In this document: positions 45,935 to 55,009 of the stretch, in pieces
Layout: each line of letters opens with the position of its first letter
Position numbering within the stretch: the stretch's first letter is position 1
NCBI RefSeq assembly: GCF_032051575.1
Contig: NZ_DAMBYD010000001.1
Span: forward strand, 1-64,000
From: Aminipila sp032051575
GTDB lineage: Bacteria; Bacillota; Clostridia; Peptostreptococcales; Anaerovoracaceae
DNA: 64,000 bases
Reading direction: 5' to 3'
Program-made: the position numbers and the translations under genes
The notes under the pieces: model-generated
What the model saw: only the letters and a program-made list of their open reading frames with translations
Told to the model about the DNA's origin: nothing
The model's database searches: none

Positions 45935-45975
45935 AGGTCTTTAAGGTAAAATCAAATTTATCATAAAGGCCTTTT
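45935..45975. terminator. Probable bidirectional terminator
   Basis: AGGTCTTTA pairs with TAAAGGCCT (one wobble) around a loop of 20 bases, followed by TTTT; it lies between the convergent SLH and gntR genes. Confidence 0.6.
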
Positions 45976-46014
45976 ATTGTAAAGAAAATTGTAATCAGTT
46001 AAGTATATTATAGT

Positions 46015-46677
46015 TTATTTTATATTCCACTTTGATTGTGCGCGGTTTCTGGAATTATCTAGATGACGTGCTATTTTAAATTTTGCGTCCTCCACATTTT
46101 TATCTCTTATAGCTTTTAATATTTCTTTATGCTCAATACATATAACATCTAGGTTTTCTTGCTCAGAAACTGTAGCCCTTCTGGCCTGCTGAACATATTC
46201 TTGATAGGACTTAAGAATATGCGATAAGAAGCGGCTTCGTGTAGATCTGTAAATAATCCCATGAAAAGCAACATTTGTTTCCATAACTTTTTGACAGTCC
46301 TTACGTTTTGTATAAAACTCCATAAGTTCAATCTGATTTTGCAATTGTTCAAGTTCTTTTGCCGTAATTCGTTCAATAGCCCATTCAATGGCAAGCTGCT
46401 CAAGAGCGCTTCTTACGGAATAGATATCCTGCATGTCCTGCTTCGTAAAGCCTTTTGCAAAACTTCCGCGATTAGGAATATAGTCAATTAGACCCTCAGA
46501 TTCTAATTGCTTGAAGGCATCTCGTATAGGAGTTCTGCTTACACGGAATTCAGTGGCGATTTGATTCTCGATTATTTTTTCGCCAATAATATATTCGCCT
46601 TTTAGAATTCTTTCTCTTAGAATATCTACAATTTCATTCGTAAGAGAGGAAGAATTTGAAAACTTTGTATCTGACAC
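46015..46677 (-). CDS. GntR-family regulator, FCD (FadR-type) subgroup
   Basis: The 220-residue protein has an N-terminal winged helix (LTNEIVDILRERILKGEYIIGEKIIENQIATEFRVSRTPIRDAFKQLESEGLI, residues 12-65) and a helical FCD domain with metal-type histidines (H118 region, EHKEI, ARHLD). Such regulators sense carboxylic acids. It is divergent from the Kor operon, and TTGTATACAA-type dyads lie between, so it probably controls that operon. Confidence 0.9.
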   Translation of the reverse strand: MSDTKFSNSSSLTNEIVDILRERILKGEYIIGEKIIENQIATEFRVSRTPIRDAFKQLESEGLIDYIPNRGSFAKGFTKQDMQDIYSVRSALEQLAIEWAIERITAKELEQLQNQIELMEFYTKRKDCQKVMETNVAFHGIIYRSTRSRFLSHILKSYQEYVQQARRATVSEQENLDVICIEHKEILKAIRDKNVEDAKFKIARHLDNSRNRAQSKWNIK

Positions 46678-46733
46678 TTTGTTACCTCGCGTTTATATCA
46701 ATATAAGGTTTAATAATGGATTCATTCTATGTG

Positions 46734-47077
46734 TTTATTTTATCAAATTTCAACATATTTATTTTATCAAATTTAAAGATACTTGAATAGGATAAATTCA
46801 TAAAAAGTCCCCAGGAAGCTTATATAAATAATAATATAGCAAACTAGTACCAAAAAAATGAGCTTGTTTAACTTTGTGTATTGTACACATTATTACATTA
46901 AAGCGACACTACTGCACAGAATCTATGTGATTGCAACATATAGCGCTAACGCAAAAATTGTATACAATAATACTAAACACTAATAAAGAACAGAAAAGTA
47001 GTCGCAAAATTCGGTTATTTGTTTGCTATTTATACTTGTTTGGTGTTAATATAATCTTATAAAACTGGTTATAAGAT
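46734..47077 (+). promoter_or_regulatory. gntR-kor intergenic regulatory region
   Basis: This region without genes holds a 17-base direct repeat TTTATTTTATCAAATTT (46734-46750, 46758-46774), the dyads TGTGTA-TTG-TACACA (46875-46889) and ATTGTATACAAT (46957-46968), and a perfect ATCTTATAA/TTATAAGAT repeat (47054-47077) that overlaps a TATAAT box (47050-47055). FadR-type proteins bind TGTATACA-like dyads, so the second dyad is the best operator candidate. Confidence 0.5.
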
Positions 47078-47102
47078 TAACGAAACGAGGTTTGATGTTC
47101 AC

Positions 47103-48299
47103 ATGGGAGAAAAAGAATTACAAAAGCTAGTGCTCCAGGGGAATGAAGCATGTGCTAAGGGTGCTATATATGCAGGATGCAGATTTTTTGCAGGCTACCC
47201 TATTACGCCTTCAACAGAAATAATTGAACTACTTTCTGGTGAAATGCAAAAAGTAGGAGGCGCTTTCATTCAAATGGAGGATGAAATCGGATCAGCGTGT
47301 GCTATATTAGGCGCACGGTGGGGTGGTAAAAAGGCTATGACAGCAACGTCAGGACCAGGATATACATTGATGCAGGAAGCCATAGGCTTTGCTGCAGTAA
47401 CAGAAACCCCAGTTGTTATTGTTAATGTCCAGAGAGGCGGTCCTTCCACAGGACAGCCGACCCTTTCTTCACAGCAGGACATTTACCAGGCTAGATACGG
47501 AAGTCATGGTGATTATGAGATTATATGTTTAGCACCATCTTCAGTACAGGAAATGTATGATTTTACAGTAAGGGCTTTTGAACTGTCAGAAAAATTCAGA
47601 ACACCGGTTATTTTATTGGCAGATGAAGTTGTAGGACATATGAGAGAAAAAATAGTAGTTGAGGATGGATCCAAGCAGATTAAGAGTACAAAGCAATCTT
47701 ATGTTGCTTCCCCTCAGGCGGACTTTTTTAAGGGAGAAAATTCTTTAGTTGAAGGACAATTACATGATGAAAACGGGAAAAGAATCGGTCACTTGGCAAA
47801 TAAGAGTGGCGAGTTTATTAACAATATAAATAAGAAAATCACAGATAGCATCGACGAGATTACAGATATAGATACTTATTTTATGGAAGATGCCGATGTA
47901 GCTATAGTAGCTTGGGGCTCAGTATCAAGGCCGTCAATGAATGCTATAAAGCTAGCAAGAGGCGTGAAGGACGATAGAATTCAGACAAAATTTAAGCCTC
48001 TAAAAGATTTGTTTAGAAAGAGTCTTCCAGAGGTAATCCAGACAGACTACAGTCATTTAAAAGTTGGCTTAATAAAGATAAATACTGTTTGGCCATTCCC
48101 AGAAGAGGAATTAAAGAGGTTGGCTAAAAATGTTGATTTGGTTATTGTACCAGAGATGAATATGGGAAAATATTGCAGAGAAGTTGAAAGAGCTTTAAAA
48201 AATAAGAGAGTAGTTTCAATGCCTAAGTGTGGTGGAGACATACACACACCAAATGAACTGTTAGATAGAATACTTAAGGAGGTGGGTGTAAGTGAATAA
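47103..48299 (+). CDS. korA: 2-oxoacid:ferredoxin oxidoreductase alpha subunit
   Basis: The 398-residue subunit carries the pyrimidine-binding and transketolase-C-like domains. GCRFFAGYPITPSTEI (residues 25-40) and GPGYTLMQEAIGFAAVTETP match KorA/VorB-type alpha subunits. Together with the beta, delta and gamma genes downstream it oxidatively decarboxylates a 2-oxoacid to acyl-CoA with reduction of ferredoxin. 2-oxoglutarate is likeliest given its four-subunit form and the hut operon nearby, but branched-chain oxoacids are possible. Confidence 0.85.
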   Translation: MGEKELQKLVLQGNEACAKGAIYAGCRFFAGYPITPSTEIIELLSGEMQKVGGAFIQMEDEIGSACAILGARWGGKKAMTATSGPGYTLMQEAIGFAAVTETPVVIVNVQRGGPSTGQPTLSSQQDIYQARYGSHGDYEIICLAPSSVQEMYDFTVRAFELSEKFRTPVILLADEVVGHMREKIVVEDGSKQIKSTKQSYVASPQADFFKGENSLVEGQLHDENGKRIGHLANKSGEFINNINKKITDSIDEITDIDTYFMEDADVAIVAWGSVSRPSMNAIKLARGVKDDRIQTKFKPLKDLFRKSLPEVIQTDYSHLKVGLIKINTVWPFPEEELKRLAKNVDLVIVPEMNMGKYCREVERALKNKRVVSMPKCGGDIHTPNELLDRILKEVGVSE

Positions 48300-49104
48300 G
48301 TTATACAAAGAGTACATAAAAACGGATTTACTTCCAACTCTTTTCTGCCCTGGATGTGGAAATGGGATAGTGCAAAATGCAGCAATTAGGGCGATAGATG
48401 CTTTAGGTATTAAAGAAGACGTGGCTTGTGTGAGCGGTATAGGCTGTTCATCCTGGATACCTTGTTATCTTAAATTAGATGTTATGCATACTATGCACGG
48501 GAGAGCACTAGCCTTTGCAGAAGGACTTAAACTTGCTCAGCCAAAAAAGAAAATTCTGGTTTTCACAGGAGATGGAGACTGCCTTGCGATTGGAGGTAAT
48601 CATTTCATACATGCAGCAAAGAGAAACATCGATTTAACAGTTGTTCTTGTAAACAACTATATTTATGGAATGACTGGAGGACAAAAATCGCCAGCAACTC
48701 CGGTAGGAGCAGTGACAAAGACTTCTCCATTTGGTGCAATTGACATACCTATGGATGGCTGTGCAATGGCAATGGCTATGGGGGCAAGTTATGTTGCCAG
48801 ATGGACAACAGCTCATCCTGTTCAGCTTGAAAAGGCTATTAAAGAGGGAATGGAGCATAAAGGCTTTTCTTTTATAGAAGTTCTTACCCAATGTCCGGTT
48901 CAGGCAGGAAAAAACGTTTATGGCGAGAAAGATCCTTCTGCGATTATGAAGATGTATAAAGAAAGCACTTACATCTATAAAGAAGGGATGGAGATTCCAG
49001 AAGGAAAAACCAGAATAGGTCTTTTGAAGCACGACAAAAATGCAAAGGAATATATTGATAGAGTAGAAGAAAGATTAGCCCAGCAAGGCGTTAAGCGAGG
49101 TTAA
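48292..49104 (+). CDS. korB: 2-oxoacid:ferredoxin oxidoreductase beta subunit
   Basis: The 270-residue subunit binds thiamine diphosphate: CPGCGNG (19-25), GIGCSSW (49-55) and GDGDCLAIGGNH (93-104) with NN at 121-122. It starts at a GTG inside the last codons of the alpha gene (8-base overlap), after AAGGAGG. The short length and CPGC motif agree with KorB/VorA-type subunits. Confidence 0.88.
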   Translation: MNKLYKEYIKTDLLPTLFCPGCGNGIVQNAAIRAIDALGIKEDVACVSGIGCSSWIPCYLKLDVMHTMHGRALAFAEGLKLAQPKKKILVFTGDGDCLAIGGNHFIHAAKRNIDLTVVLVNNYIYGMTGGQKSPATPVGAVTKTSPFGAIDIPMDGCAMAMAMGASYVARWTTAHPVQLEKAIKEGMEHKGFSFIEVLTQCPVQAGKNVYGEKDPSAIMKMYKESTYIYKEGMEIPEGKTRIGLLKHDKNAKEYIDRVEERLAQQGVKRG

Positions 49105-49108
49105 AAAG

Positions 49109-49321
49109 ATGGCAACAGTTACAATTGACAAGGCATGCTGCAAAGGGTGCGATATATGCATTACAGTATGTCCAAAAAAAGTATTCATTCATTCAAAAAA
49201 TAGAAATAAGTATGGAACCAATATGCCAGAGGCTGCAAATGCAAAAGAATGCGTGCAGTGTGGCATGTGTGAAAGAATGTGCCCAGATGGAGCCATTGAT
49301 GTGATAGGGGAGGAATTGTAA
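49109..49321 (+). CDS. korD: Ferredoxin-type delta subunit (two 4Fe-4S clusters)
   Basis: The 70-residue protein has CCKGCDICITVCPKKVF and CVQCGMCERMCPDGAIDV, two complete 4Fe-4S motifs. It is the electron-transfer delta subunit of the oxidoreductase. It lies 4 bases after the beta gene, and its stop overlaps the start of the gamma gene (TAATG). Confidence 0.92.
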   Translation: MATVTIDKACCKGCDICITVCPKKVFIHSKNRNKYGTNMPEAANAKECVQCGMCERMCPDGAIDVIGEEL

Positions 49322-49872
49322 TGAGAATTAATGTAAGATTTTCAGGTGCAGGCGGTCAAGGGGTAATTTTGTCATCTGTATTACTTGCAAAAGCATATGG
49401 CTTAGGAGAAGATTACAACATTTCACAAACTCAGAGTTATGGCCCGGAAGCAAGAGGCGGAGCATGTAAGGCAGAAGTAGTTATTTCTGATGAGAACATT
49501 GATTACATGAAAGTTGACACTGCTGATGTATTTATTGCATTCAATCAGGCGGGTTATGAAAAGTATGGAAAGACAGTAAAAAATGATGCAATTGTTTTGA
49601 TTAACAGTACTCTTGTAGAGACTGATTCGGATAAACATTTTAGAATTCCTGCAACTGAAATTGCAGAAGAAATGGGAAAGCCTTTTGTAGTAAATATGAT
49701 AATGCTTGGAGCATTAACAAAGTTATTGCCTAAGCTTCATTATCCTACAGTAGAAGCTGAGATAATGGATAATTTTGCAGCAAGTATTGCAGGCTTAAAC
49801 CTAGATGCATATGATAAGGGCTATCAATACATGGCGAAACAATTACAAGAAAGAAATAAGCAAAGCGCCTAA
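49321..49872 (+). CDS. korC: 2-oxoacid:ferredoxin oxidoreductase gamma subunit
   Basis: The 183-residue subunit begins RINVRFSGAGGQGVILSSVLLAKA, the signature of gamma subunits, followed by SYGPEARGGACKAEV, which contributes to coenzyme A or subunit contacts. It completes the alpha-beta-delta-gamma set; order A-B-D-C. Followed by a clear terminator. Confidence 0.92.
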   Translation: MRINVRFSGAGGQGVILSSVLLAKAYGLGEDYNISQTQSYGPEARGGACKAEVVISDENIDYMKVDTADVFIAFNQAGYEKYGKTVKNDAIVLINSTLVETDSDKHFRIPATEIAEEMGKPFVVNMIMLGALTKLLPKLHYPTVEAEIMDNFAASIAGLNLDAYDKGYQYMAKQLQERNKQSA

Positions 49873-49898
49873 TGATCTAATAACATAGATAAAATTTA

Positions 49899-49940
49899 GA
49901 CTGTAAACGGGAATTTTAAATCTTGTTTACAGTCTTTTTT
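49899..49940 (+). terminator. Terminator after the Kor operon
   Basis: GACTGTAAAC and GTTTACAGTC pair over 10 bases and are followed by six T residues. Confidence 0.85.
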
Positions 49941-50043
49941 ATAGGGTTCGTGTTATTTCTGTAGCTTTATACGCAGTATACTTGCGAAATTTGCACAGTA
50001 TATGGTAAAATGTAAGCACTAATGAAATGTCGGAGGTGATAAT

Positions 50044-50412
50044 ATGGCAATTTATGAGTCGGGGGAAGACTATTTGGAAACAATTTTAGTACTCCATAAA
50101 AGAAATGATATCGTTCGTTCCATTGATGTAGCATCAGAGTTGGGATTTTCAAAGCCTAGTGTTAGCAGGGCTATGAGCATACTAAAAAAAGCTGGGTATA
50201 TTTATATGGACGAGAAAGGCCATATAACTCTTTCTGACGCAGGTCAGATAGCGGCAGAGAATATTTATGAAAGACACACTAATATTTCACAGTTCTTAAT
50301 GGAGATCCTTGGTGTAAGTGAGGAAAATGCCTTAAAGGATGCTTGCAGGATAGAGCATGATTTATCTAATGAAACTTATAGAAAAATTTGTGAAGCACTC
50401 GTTAACAAATAA
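50044..50412 (+). CDS. DtxR/MntR-family metal-dependent regulator
   Basis: The 122-residue protein has the DtxR winged helix (SGEDYLETILVLHKRNDIVRSIDVASELGFSKPSVSRAMSILKKAGYI, residues 5-55) and the metal-binding dimer domain with ERHTNISQFL and CRIEHDLSNETYRKI. It lacks the third SH3-like domain, as MntR does. In this family Mn(II) or Fe(II) activates repression of metal uptake genes; no transporter gene lies beside it here. GGAGG precedes the ATG. Confidence 0.88.
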   Translation: MAIYESGEDYLETILVLHKRNDIVRSIDVASELGFSKPSVSRAMSILKKAGYIYMDEKGHITLSDAGQIAAENIYERHTNISQFLMEILGVSEENALKDACRIEHDLSNETYRKICEALVNK

Positions 50413-50494
50413 ATTTAATATATAAAAACAGGAGATTCTCGAGGCCGATCCCTTCGGGAATTTCTCTATGGGTTCCCAAAGAAAGGATTGAAAA

Positions 50495-51631
50495 ATGTTA
50501 AAAGAAGCAATTAGACCAGTATGGGCAGAAATTAATTTATCAAATTTAGACTATAATATTAAGAACATTATAGCTAAAGCAGGAGCAGATACGGAGATAA
50601 TCGGAGTGATTAAGGCTGATGCATATGGACATGGATCAGTAGAAGTTGCCAAAGTCCTTATGGAGAATGGCGTTAGCACTTTTGCCATTGCGACACTACA
50701 GGAGGCGGTTACGCTAAGAGAAGCCGGCATTAAAGGTGAAATTATAATGCTTGGCTTAACCCCTGATATGTATGCAGATGCAATTGTTAAATATGACATT
50801 ACACCTGTTGTTTGCAGCTCCGAAAATGCCAAGGCTATTTCAGAGGAAGCAATGGCAAAGGGAAAGACAGTAAAGGGCCTTATTGCCGTAGATACAGGCA
50901 TGGGACGAATCGGATATCTTTCGGATGATGAGAGTGCAGTAGAAGATGTTAAGAAAATATCAGCACTTTCAAATTTTAAGATTAAGGGAATGTTTTCACA
51001 TATGGCTACTGCTGATGCGTTTGATAAGAATTTTTCAAAGACTCAAGAGGAAAGATACCTGGGATTTTATGAAAAACTAAAGTCAGCAGGGATTAGTGTG
51101 CCTTTCAGAACTTTTGCAAATAGCGCTTCAATTATGGAAATTCCATCTGTTCACTATGACGCAGTCAGACCAGGAATTATTCTTTATGGATGCTACCCTT
51201 CGGATGAGGTTGATAAGAATCAGCTTTCAATTAAACCAGTTATGTCAGTTAAAGCAAACATCGTTCATCTGAAGAAGGTTGGTAAAGATTTCTCCGTGGG
51301 TTATGGAAGAAAATTTATATCTGAAAGAGAAAGTTTAATAGCTACGATAGCTTTAGGTTATGCAGACGGATACCCAAGACCATACTCAGCTCAGGCAAAG
51401 GTTATTGTAAATGGTGTAATAGCACCAATTGCAGGAAATATCTGCATGGACCAGTGTATGATTGATGTTACAGATGTGCCCAGTGTAAAAGTTGGAGATG
51501 AAGTAATAATCATGGGCAGCGATGGAAAGAATACTATTTTAGCAGATGATATCGCAAAGGCAACTGGAACAATTAACTATGAAATTGTATGTGCGTTTGG
51601 ACAACGACTGCCAAAAGTATATGTGAAGTAG
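50495..51631 (+). CDS. alr: Alanine racemase
   Basis: The 378-residue PLP enzyme makes D-alanine for the cell wall. The PLP lysine is K40 in VIKADAYGHG; the second catalytic base lies in GYADGYPRPYS. A small hairpin TCCCTTCGGGA is in the leader at about 50450-50461. The amidohydrolase gene follows after 15 bases. Confidence 0.95.
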   Translation: MLKEAIRPVWAEINLSNLDYNIKNIIAKAGADTEIIGVIKADAYGHGSVEVAKVLMENGVSTFAIATLQEAVTLREAGIKGEIIMLGLTPDMYADAIVKYDITPVVCSSENAKAISEEAMAKGKTVKGLIAVDTGMGRIGYLSDDESAVEDVKKISALSNFKIKGMFSHMATADAFDKNFSKTQEERYLGFYEKLKSAGISVPFRTFANSASIMEIPSVHYDAVRPGIILYGCYPSDEVDKNQLSIKPVMSVKANIVHLKKVGKDFSVGYGRKFISERESLIATIALGYADGYPRPYSAQAKVIVNGVIAPIAGNICMDQCMIDVTDVPSVKVGDEVIIMGSDGKNTILADDIAKATGTINYEIVCAFGQRLPKVYVK

Positions 51632-51646
51632 AAGAGGTAAGAATAG

Positions 51647-53080
51647 ATGGTTTTTGGATTATTTAAAAAGGACCGGACTGCGGATTCTGTATTTGTAAAC
51701 GGCAATATATATACGCAAGATGCAGATATGCCTTGGGCTGAAGCTGTAGCCTGTAAGGATGGAGAAATTATATATGTAGGCAACAGGCAGGAAGCAGAAA
51801 GATTTACAGGGGCGGATACTTATGTGGTAGATTTAGCAGGTAAATATATGCTGCCAGGTCTGATCAATACTCATAGTCATCCTGCCCTTCGGGTTTTTGA
51901 GGATACTTATATTCCCGTTTCTGAAAATCAGGATATAGATGATATATTGGGAATGATGTCTGATTATATTTTAAATAACCCAGAAGAAGAAATATATTTT
52001 GGGTATGGATTTGGTAACAATGTTTTAAAAGAGCTGACTCAGGAAGAGGCTAGTGCTAAACTTGATGAAGTTTGCCTGGATAAACCCATAATGCTTATGA
52101 GTAATGGTGAGGCTACACTTTGGGTGAACAATTGTGCGCTTGAACAGGCCAGAGCAGCGGCTCAAGAGGATGGAGTTCTAAATATATCAATAGAATATTT
52201 TTTGCAAGTGGTATCACCTTTTGACTATGATGAGCTTCAAAATAAAACGGTAGGACTGGCTTCAGAATACTGTTCAAGGGGATTTACAAGTATTTTTAAT
52301 GCAGGTGCCCCTGAATTTATGGATAATTTTTATCAGAACGTCATTATTAACATGCATCAGCAGGATATGATTAAGCAAAGGCATTTTGGAAGTTTACGGG
52401 TTGCTCGAAATATAAAACCAGAGACTGTCATAAATCGTCTTATGCAGAAAAAAACAAACACGACAGAATTAGATGACTATGTTCATTGCAATACTTTGAA
52501 AATAACGCTCAGCAGAGATGCAGACTATGAAAGCATAGACACAGAAAATCTAAGAAAGCTGTTGGAACAGGTCTGCGCCAGAGGGTTTGATGCGCACATG
52601 GACATTTTGGATAGAAAAGCTTTTATGGAATGTATGGCAAGCATTACAGCAATTAGAAATGCAGGATACCGAAAAAATAATTTTATCGTAGCCAGTGATG
52701 CAGATATTCGAGAAGACAGAGAAGGATTCTGTTTGAATGAAATGTGTCTGGATAATGTTTTCTTTCAGCCCTCCACCAGATGTGAACCGTCAAATGAATA
52801 TGCGGCAATCGAGGGGGCTTCAAGTGTTGAAGAAATCTTGGATCGATTTACTATAGATGCGGCGGTATCCCTTGGAGTTAGTGATAAACTCGGGTCAATT
52901 GAAGTCGGAAAGTATGCAGACCTTGTAGTCTTTGAGGAGAATCCTTTTGATGTAATGAAACCAGCTATGTTTAAAAAACTTTCAGCAGATATGACGATTT
53001 TGGCGGGACACGTTGTATATGATGTAGAAGAAGATAACATGCAGGAATGGTACAATTTAATGAGCGGCATGCAGCTTTAA
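51647..53080 (+). CDS. Composite-domain metal-dependent amidohydrolase (YtcJ-like)
   Basis: The 477-residue protein has an N-terminal beta-sandwich piece (SVFVNGNIYTQDADMPWAEAVACKDGEIIYVG), the metal motif NTHSHP (about residue 75), and the C-terminal return to the sandwich (GSIEVGKYADLVVFEENPFD). It belongs to the YtcJ/amidohydrolase-3 group, whose substrates are mostly unknown. It lies directly after alr and is probably cotranscribed. The stop codon sits within the terminator hairpin GGCATGCAGCTT...AAGCTGCTGCC followed by T7 (about 53065-53097). Confidence 0.85.
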   Translation: MVFGLFKKDRTADSVFVNGNIYTQDADMPWAEAVACKDGEIIYVGNRQEAERFTGADTYVVDLAGKYMLPGLINTHSHPALRVFEDTYIPVSENQDIDDILGMMSDYILNNPEEEIYFGYGFGNNVLKELTQEEASAKLDEVCLDKPIMLMSNGEATLWVNNCALEQARAAAQEDGVLNISIEYFLQVVSPFDYDELQNKTVGLASEYCSRGFTSIFNAGAPEFMDNFYQNVIINMHQQDMIKQRHFGSLRVARNIKPETVINRLMQKKTNTTELDDYVHCNTLKITLSRDADYESIDTENLRKLLEQVCARGFDAHMDILDRKAFMECMASITAIRNAGYRKNNFIVASDADIREDREGFCLNEMCLDNVFFQPSTRCEPSNEYAAIEGASSVEEILDRFTIDAAVSLGVSDKLGSIEVGKYADLVVFEENPFDVMKPAMFKKLSADMTILAGHVVYDVEEDNMQEWYNLMSGMQL

Positions 53081-53212
53081 GCTGCTGCCGTTTTTTTATA
53101 TAATAGGAAAGTCTATCGATATTTTCTATTATATTAAAAAAGGAAGTGCAGAGGGGCGAAGCTACATTTTTTATTCACACAAGACCTAACGAAATTTCTA
53201 ATTATTTATGTA

Positions 53213-54094
53213 TTAGTAAGAAGTAAAGCATAAGTTAATATCTACGATATGATTAATGCCATCAACATAGCCTGCATTTGTATACTGCCACATTTTAAAA
53301 TCATATGGAAAACTTGGACAATCGGCATATTGAGCCAGCCAAATATCATATTTTATAATTTGTGTAAGATCATAATAATCTGTAAGCCAGGAAGCGTTAC
53401 CATATACCATGGGAGTATAACCTGCAGCTTCTATGCGATTACAAAAAGCCAGTGCTATATCGGTGCGCTGTTCCCGTGTTAAATTATAAGTACGGTGATC
53501 TGAAGATGAAATTTCTTCTAAATCAAAGACAATAGGAAAAGAAATATCATAACCTGAAATGTTTTGTAAAACAAATTCGGCTTCTTCTATTGCCTCATCC
53601 TCTGTAATGGCTTGAGAAAAGAAATAAGCGCCAACTTTAACTCCTGCTGCAATGGCCTGCTGCATATTTTGAATAAATTTTTCGTCTATAGTAATTATTC
53701 CGCTTTCGTAACCCCTGTAACCTACCCGTAACATGGCATAGGAAACTCCAGAAGCTTTTACCTTTGCCCAGTCGATATCTCCTTGATAACGGGAGACATC
53801 CACCCCTTGCATAGCCTCAGAGCCTTTTGCATCAGCATATTCAACGCGGTTAGATGTAACAGACAGATTGTCCCAGTTATAACTATGTAAAGGTACATCT
53901 TTATATGGATCATCAATAGAGTCTGTGGTGGCGGATGCTTCAGTGTTATTTAAAATTAAACTAAATATATTACTTATATTTAGATGCCAAAGACAAAAAA
54001 TAAGTAGAAAAATTAAAATAAGTTTAAAAGGTGTGAAAACTTTTTTAGCTTTCTTTTTTTTTGTTCGGCGAGATTTTGTTTCTTCATATGTCAT
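53213..54094 (-). CDS. Membrane-anchored GH25 lysozyme
   Basis: The protein has 293 residues from the ATG at 54094, which lies eight bases after AGGAG. A basic N-terminus and one membrane helix (about 22-49) are followed by a GH25 muramidase domain: GVDVSRYQGDIDW with Asp99, GAYFFSQA, and the catalytic VFDLEE near 190-194. It hydrolyses the bond between N-acetylmuramate and N-acetylglucosamine, and the anchor suggests a cell-surface autolysin rather than a phage enzyme. It lies just outside the phage-like cassette. Confidence 0.9.
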   Translation of the reverse strand: MTYEETKSRRTKKKKAKKVFTPFKLILIFLLIFCLWHLNISNIFSLILNNTEASATTDSIDDPYKDVPLHSYNWDNLSVTSNRVEYADAKGSEAMQGVDVSRYQGDIDWAKVKASGVSYAMLRVGYRGYESGIITIDEKFIQNMQQAIAAGVKVGAYFFSQAITEDEAIEEAEFVLQNISGYDISFPIVFDLEEISSSDHRTYNLTREQRTDIALAFCNRIEAAGYTPMVYGNASWLTDYYDLTQIIKYDIWLAQYADCPSFPYDFKMWQYTNAGYVDGINHIVDINLCFTSY

Positions 54095-54344
54095 AAATAG
54101 TACTCCTAATAATTGCACAGCTTATATAATAATAACTTTAGTATATATTTACTATATATGACAATTGTTAAGAATAAAGGGAGTTTATATTAAGAAATTC
54201 TTAAGGATTTCAATAAATTTTACATAAAATCCACACATAATCATCACAATTATTGTCTATAATAATTCTTGTAGGGGATTATTGGGACCCTGAAATATGC
54301 ATTTCAATTTGGAAATGCAGGTTTCCTTCTTTTATTAGATACAC

Positions 54345-54395
54345 ACACACTAAGGAAAAACCTCCCGCTTGGCGGGAGGTTTTTTCTTAGTGTGT
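54345..54395. terminator. Long bidirectional terminator
   Basis: Two 24-base arms pair with one wobble around a TTG loop (core CCTCCCGC/GCGGGAGG, flanked by A- and T-runs). A second stem, TGCATTTC/GAAATGCA, lies just upstream at 54298-54319. The stretch 54119-54344 holds no gene that I can support. Confidence 0.85.
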
Positions 54396-54414
54396 AAAGA
54401 TAGGATTATCAGAT

Positions 54415-54801
54415 CTACCTTTCTTTTTCTCCATTTAGGTTTTTGCATAACTTTTTAATAAATCCTTCAAGAATAATTTCTTCGGCTTCTGTCATTTCAA
54501 GTATAGTTGATAGCAAGGTCTTTTTAAAATTCTGCTTATTATCAAGCAGGCGTGCTGTGAGTGCTACGATTTTTTCATCCTGTGCCATGTCTAGAAACAT
54601 TTGCCCCTCACCTTTACGAAGCCAGTTCTCTGAAACACCGAATTCCTTGCAAATCAAAAGAATGCTTCTGTCTGCAACTCCGCGAAGATTATTCTCATAC
54701 ATTCCAATAGCAGTTTGTTTTAATCCGATACGCTCACCAAATTCAGTCTGATTCATTTTTAGTTCTTTTCTAAGTTTTTTAATTCGCTCTCCTATGGGCA
54801 A
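54415..54801 (-). CDS. XRE-family phage-type repressor
   Basis: I place the start at a TTG at 54801, six bases after AGGTG, because the conserved domain begins there (LPIGERIKKLRKELKMNQTEFGERIGLKQTAIGMYENNLRGVADR); a longer frame to 54882 runs into the promoter region. The 128-residue protein has an N-terminal Cro/C1 helix-turn-helix and a helical C-terminal tail without a peptidase motif. It is divergent from the activator-like gene, as in temperate phages. Confidence 0.85.
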   Translation of the reverse strand: MPIGERIKKLRKELKMNQTEFGERIGLKQTAIGMYENNLRGVADRSILLICKEFGVSENWLRKGEGQMFLDMAQDEKIVALTARLLDNKQNFKKTLLSTILEMTEAEEIILEGFIKKLCKNLNGEKER

Positions 54802-54829
54802 CTTAATCACCTGCCTTTTTATATTATAT

Positions 54830-54904
54830 ATAGTATCATGCCGAATACCACGTTGCAATATTTTGTTGCACCATATTGACAATATTATTGCGTTGAGCTA
54901 TTAT
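54830..54904. promoter_or_regulatory. Divergent promoters of the phage-like cassette
   Basis: Leftward: TTGCAA (54853-54858) and TACTAT (54830-54835 on the minus strand) with 17-base spacing. Rightward: TTGACA (54876-54881) and TATTAT (54899-54904) with 17-base spacing. Repeated TTGCA and AATATT elements (GCAATATTTTGTTGCA, GACAATATTATTGC) lie between and over them and are probable repressor sites. Confidence 0.6.
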
Positions 54905-55009
54905 ATATATTGCAGAGGGGTACATTTAAAGGGGGGATGGTACTTTGATGAAGAAATGAACGCATAGAATCTGTAATTATAAAAGGGATTAGAGGGAGGA
55001 TGAATAGTA

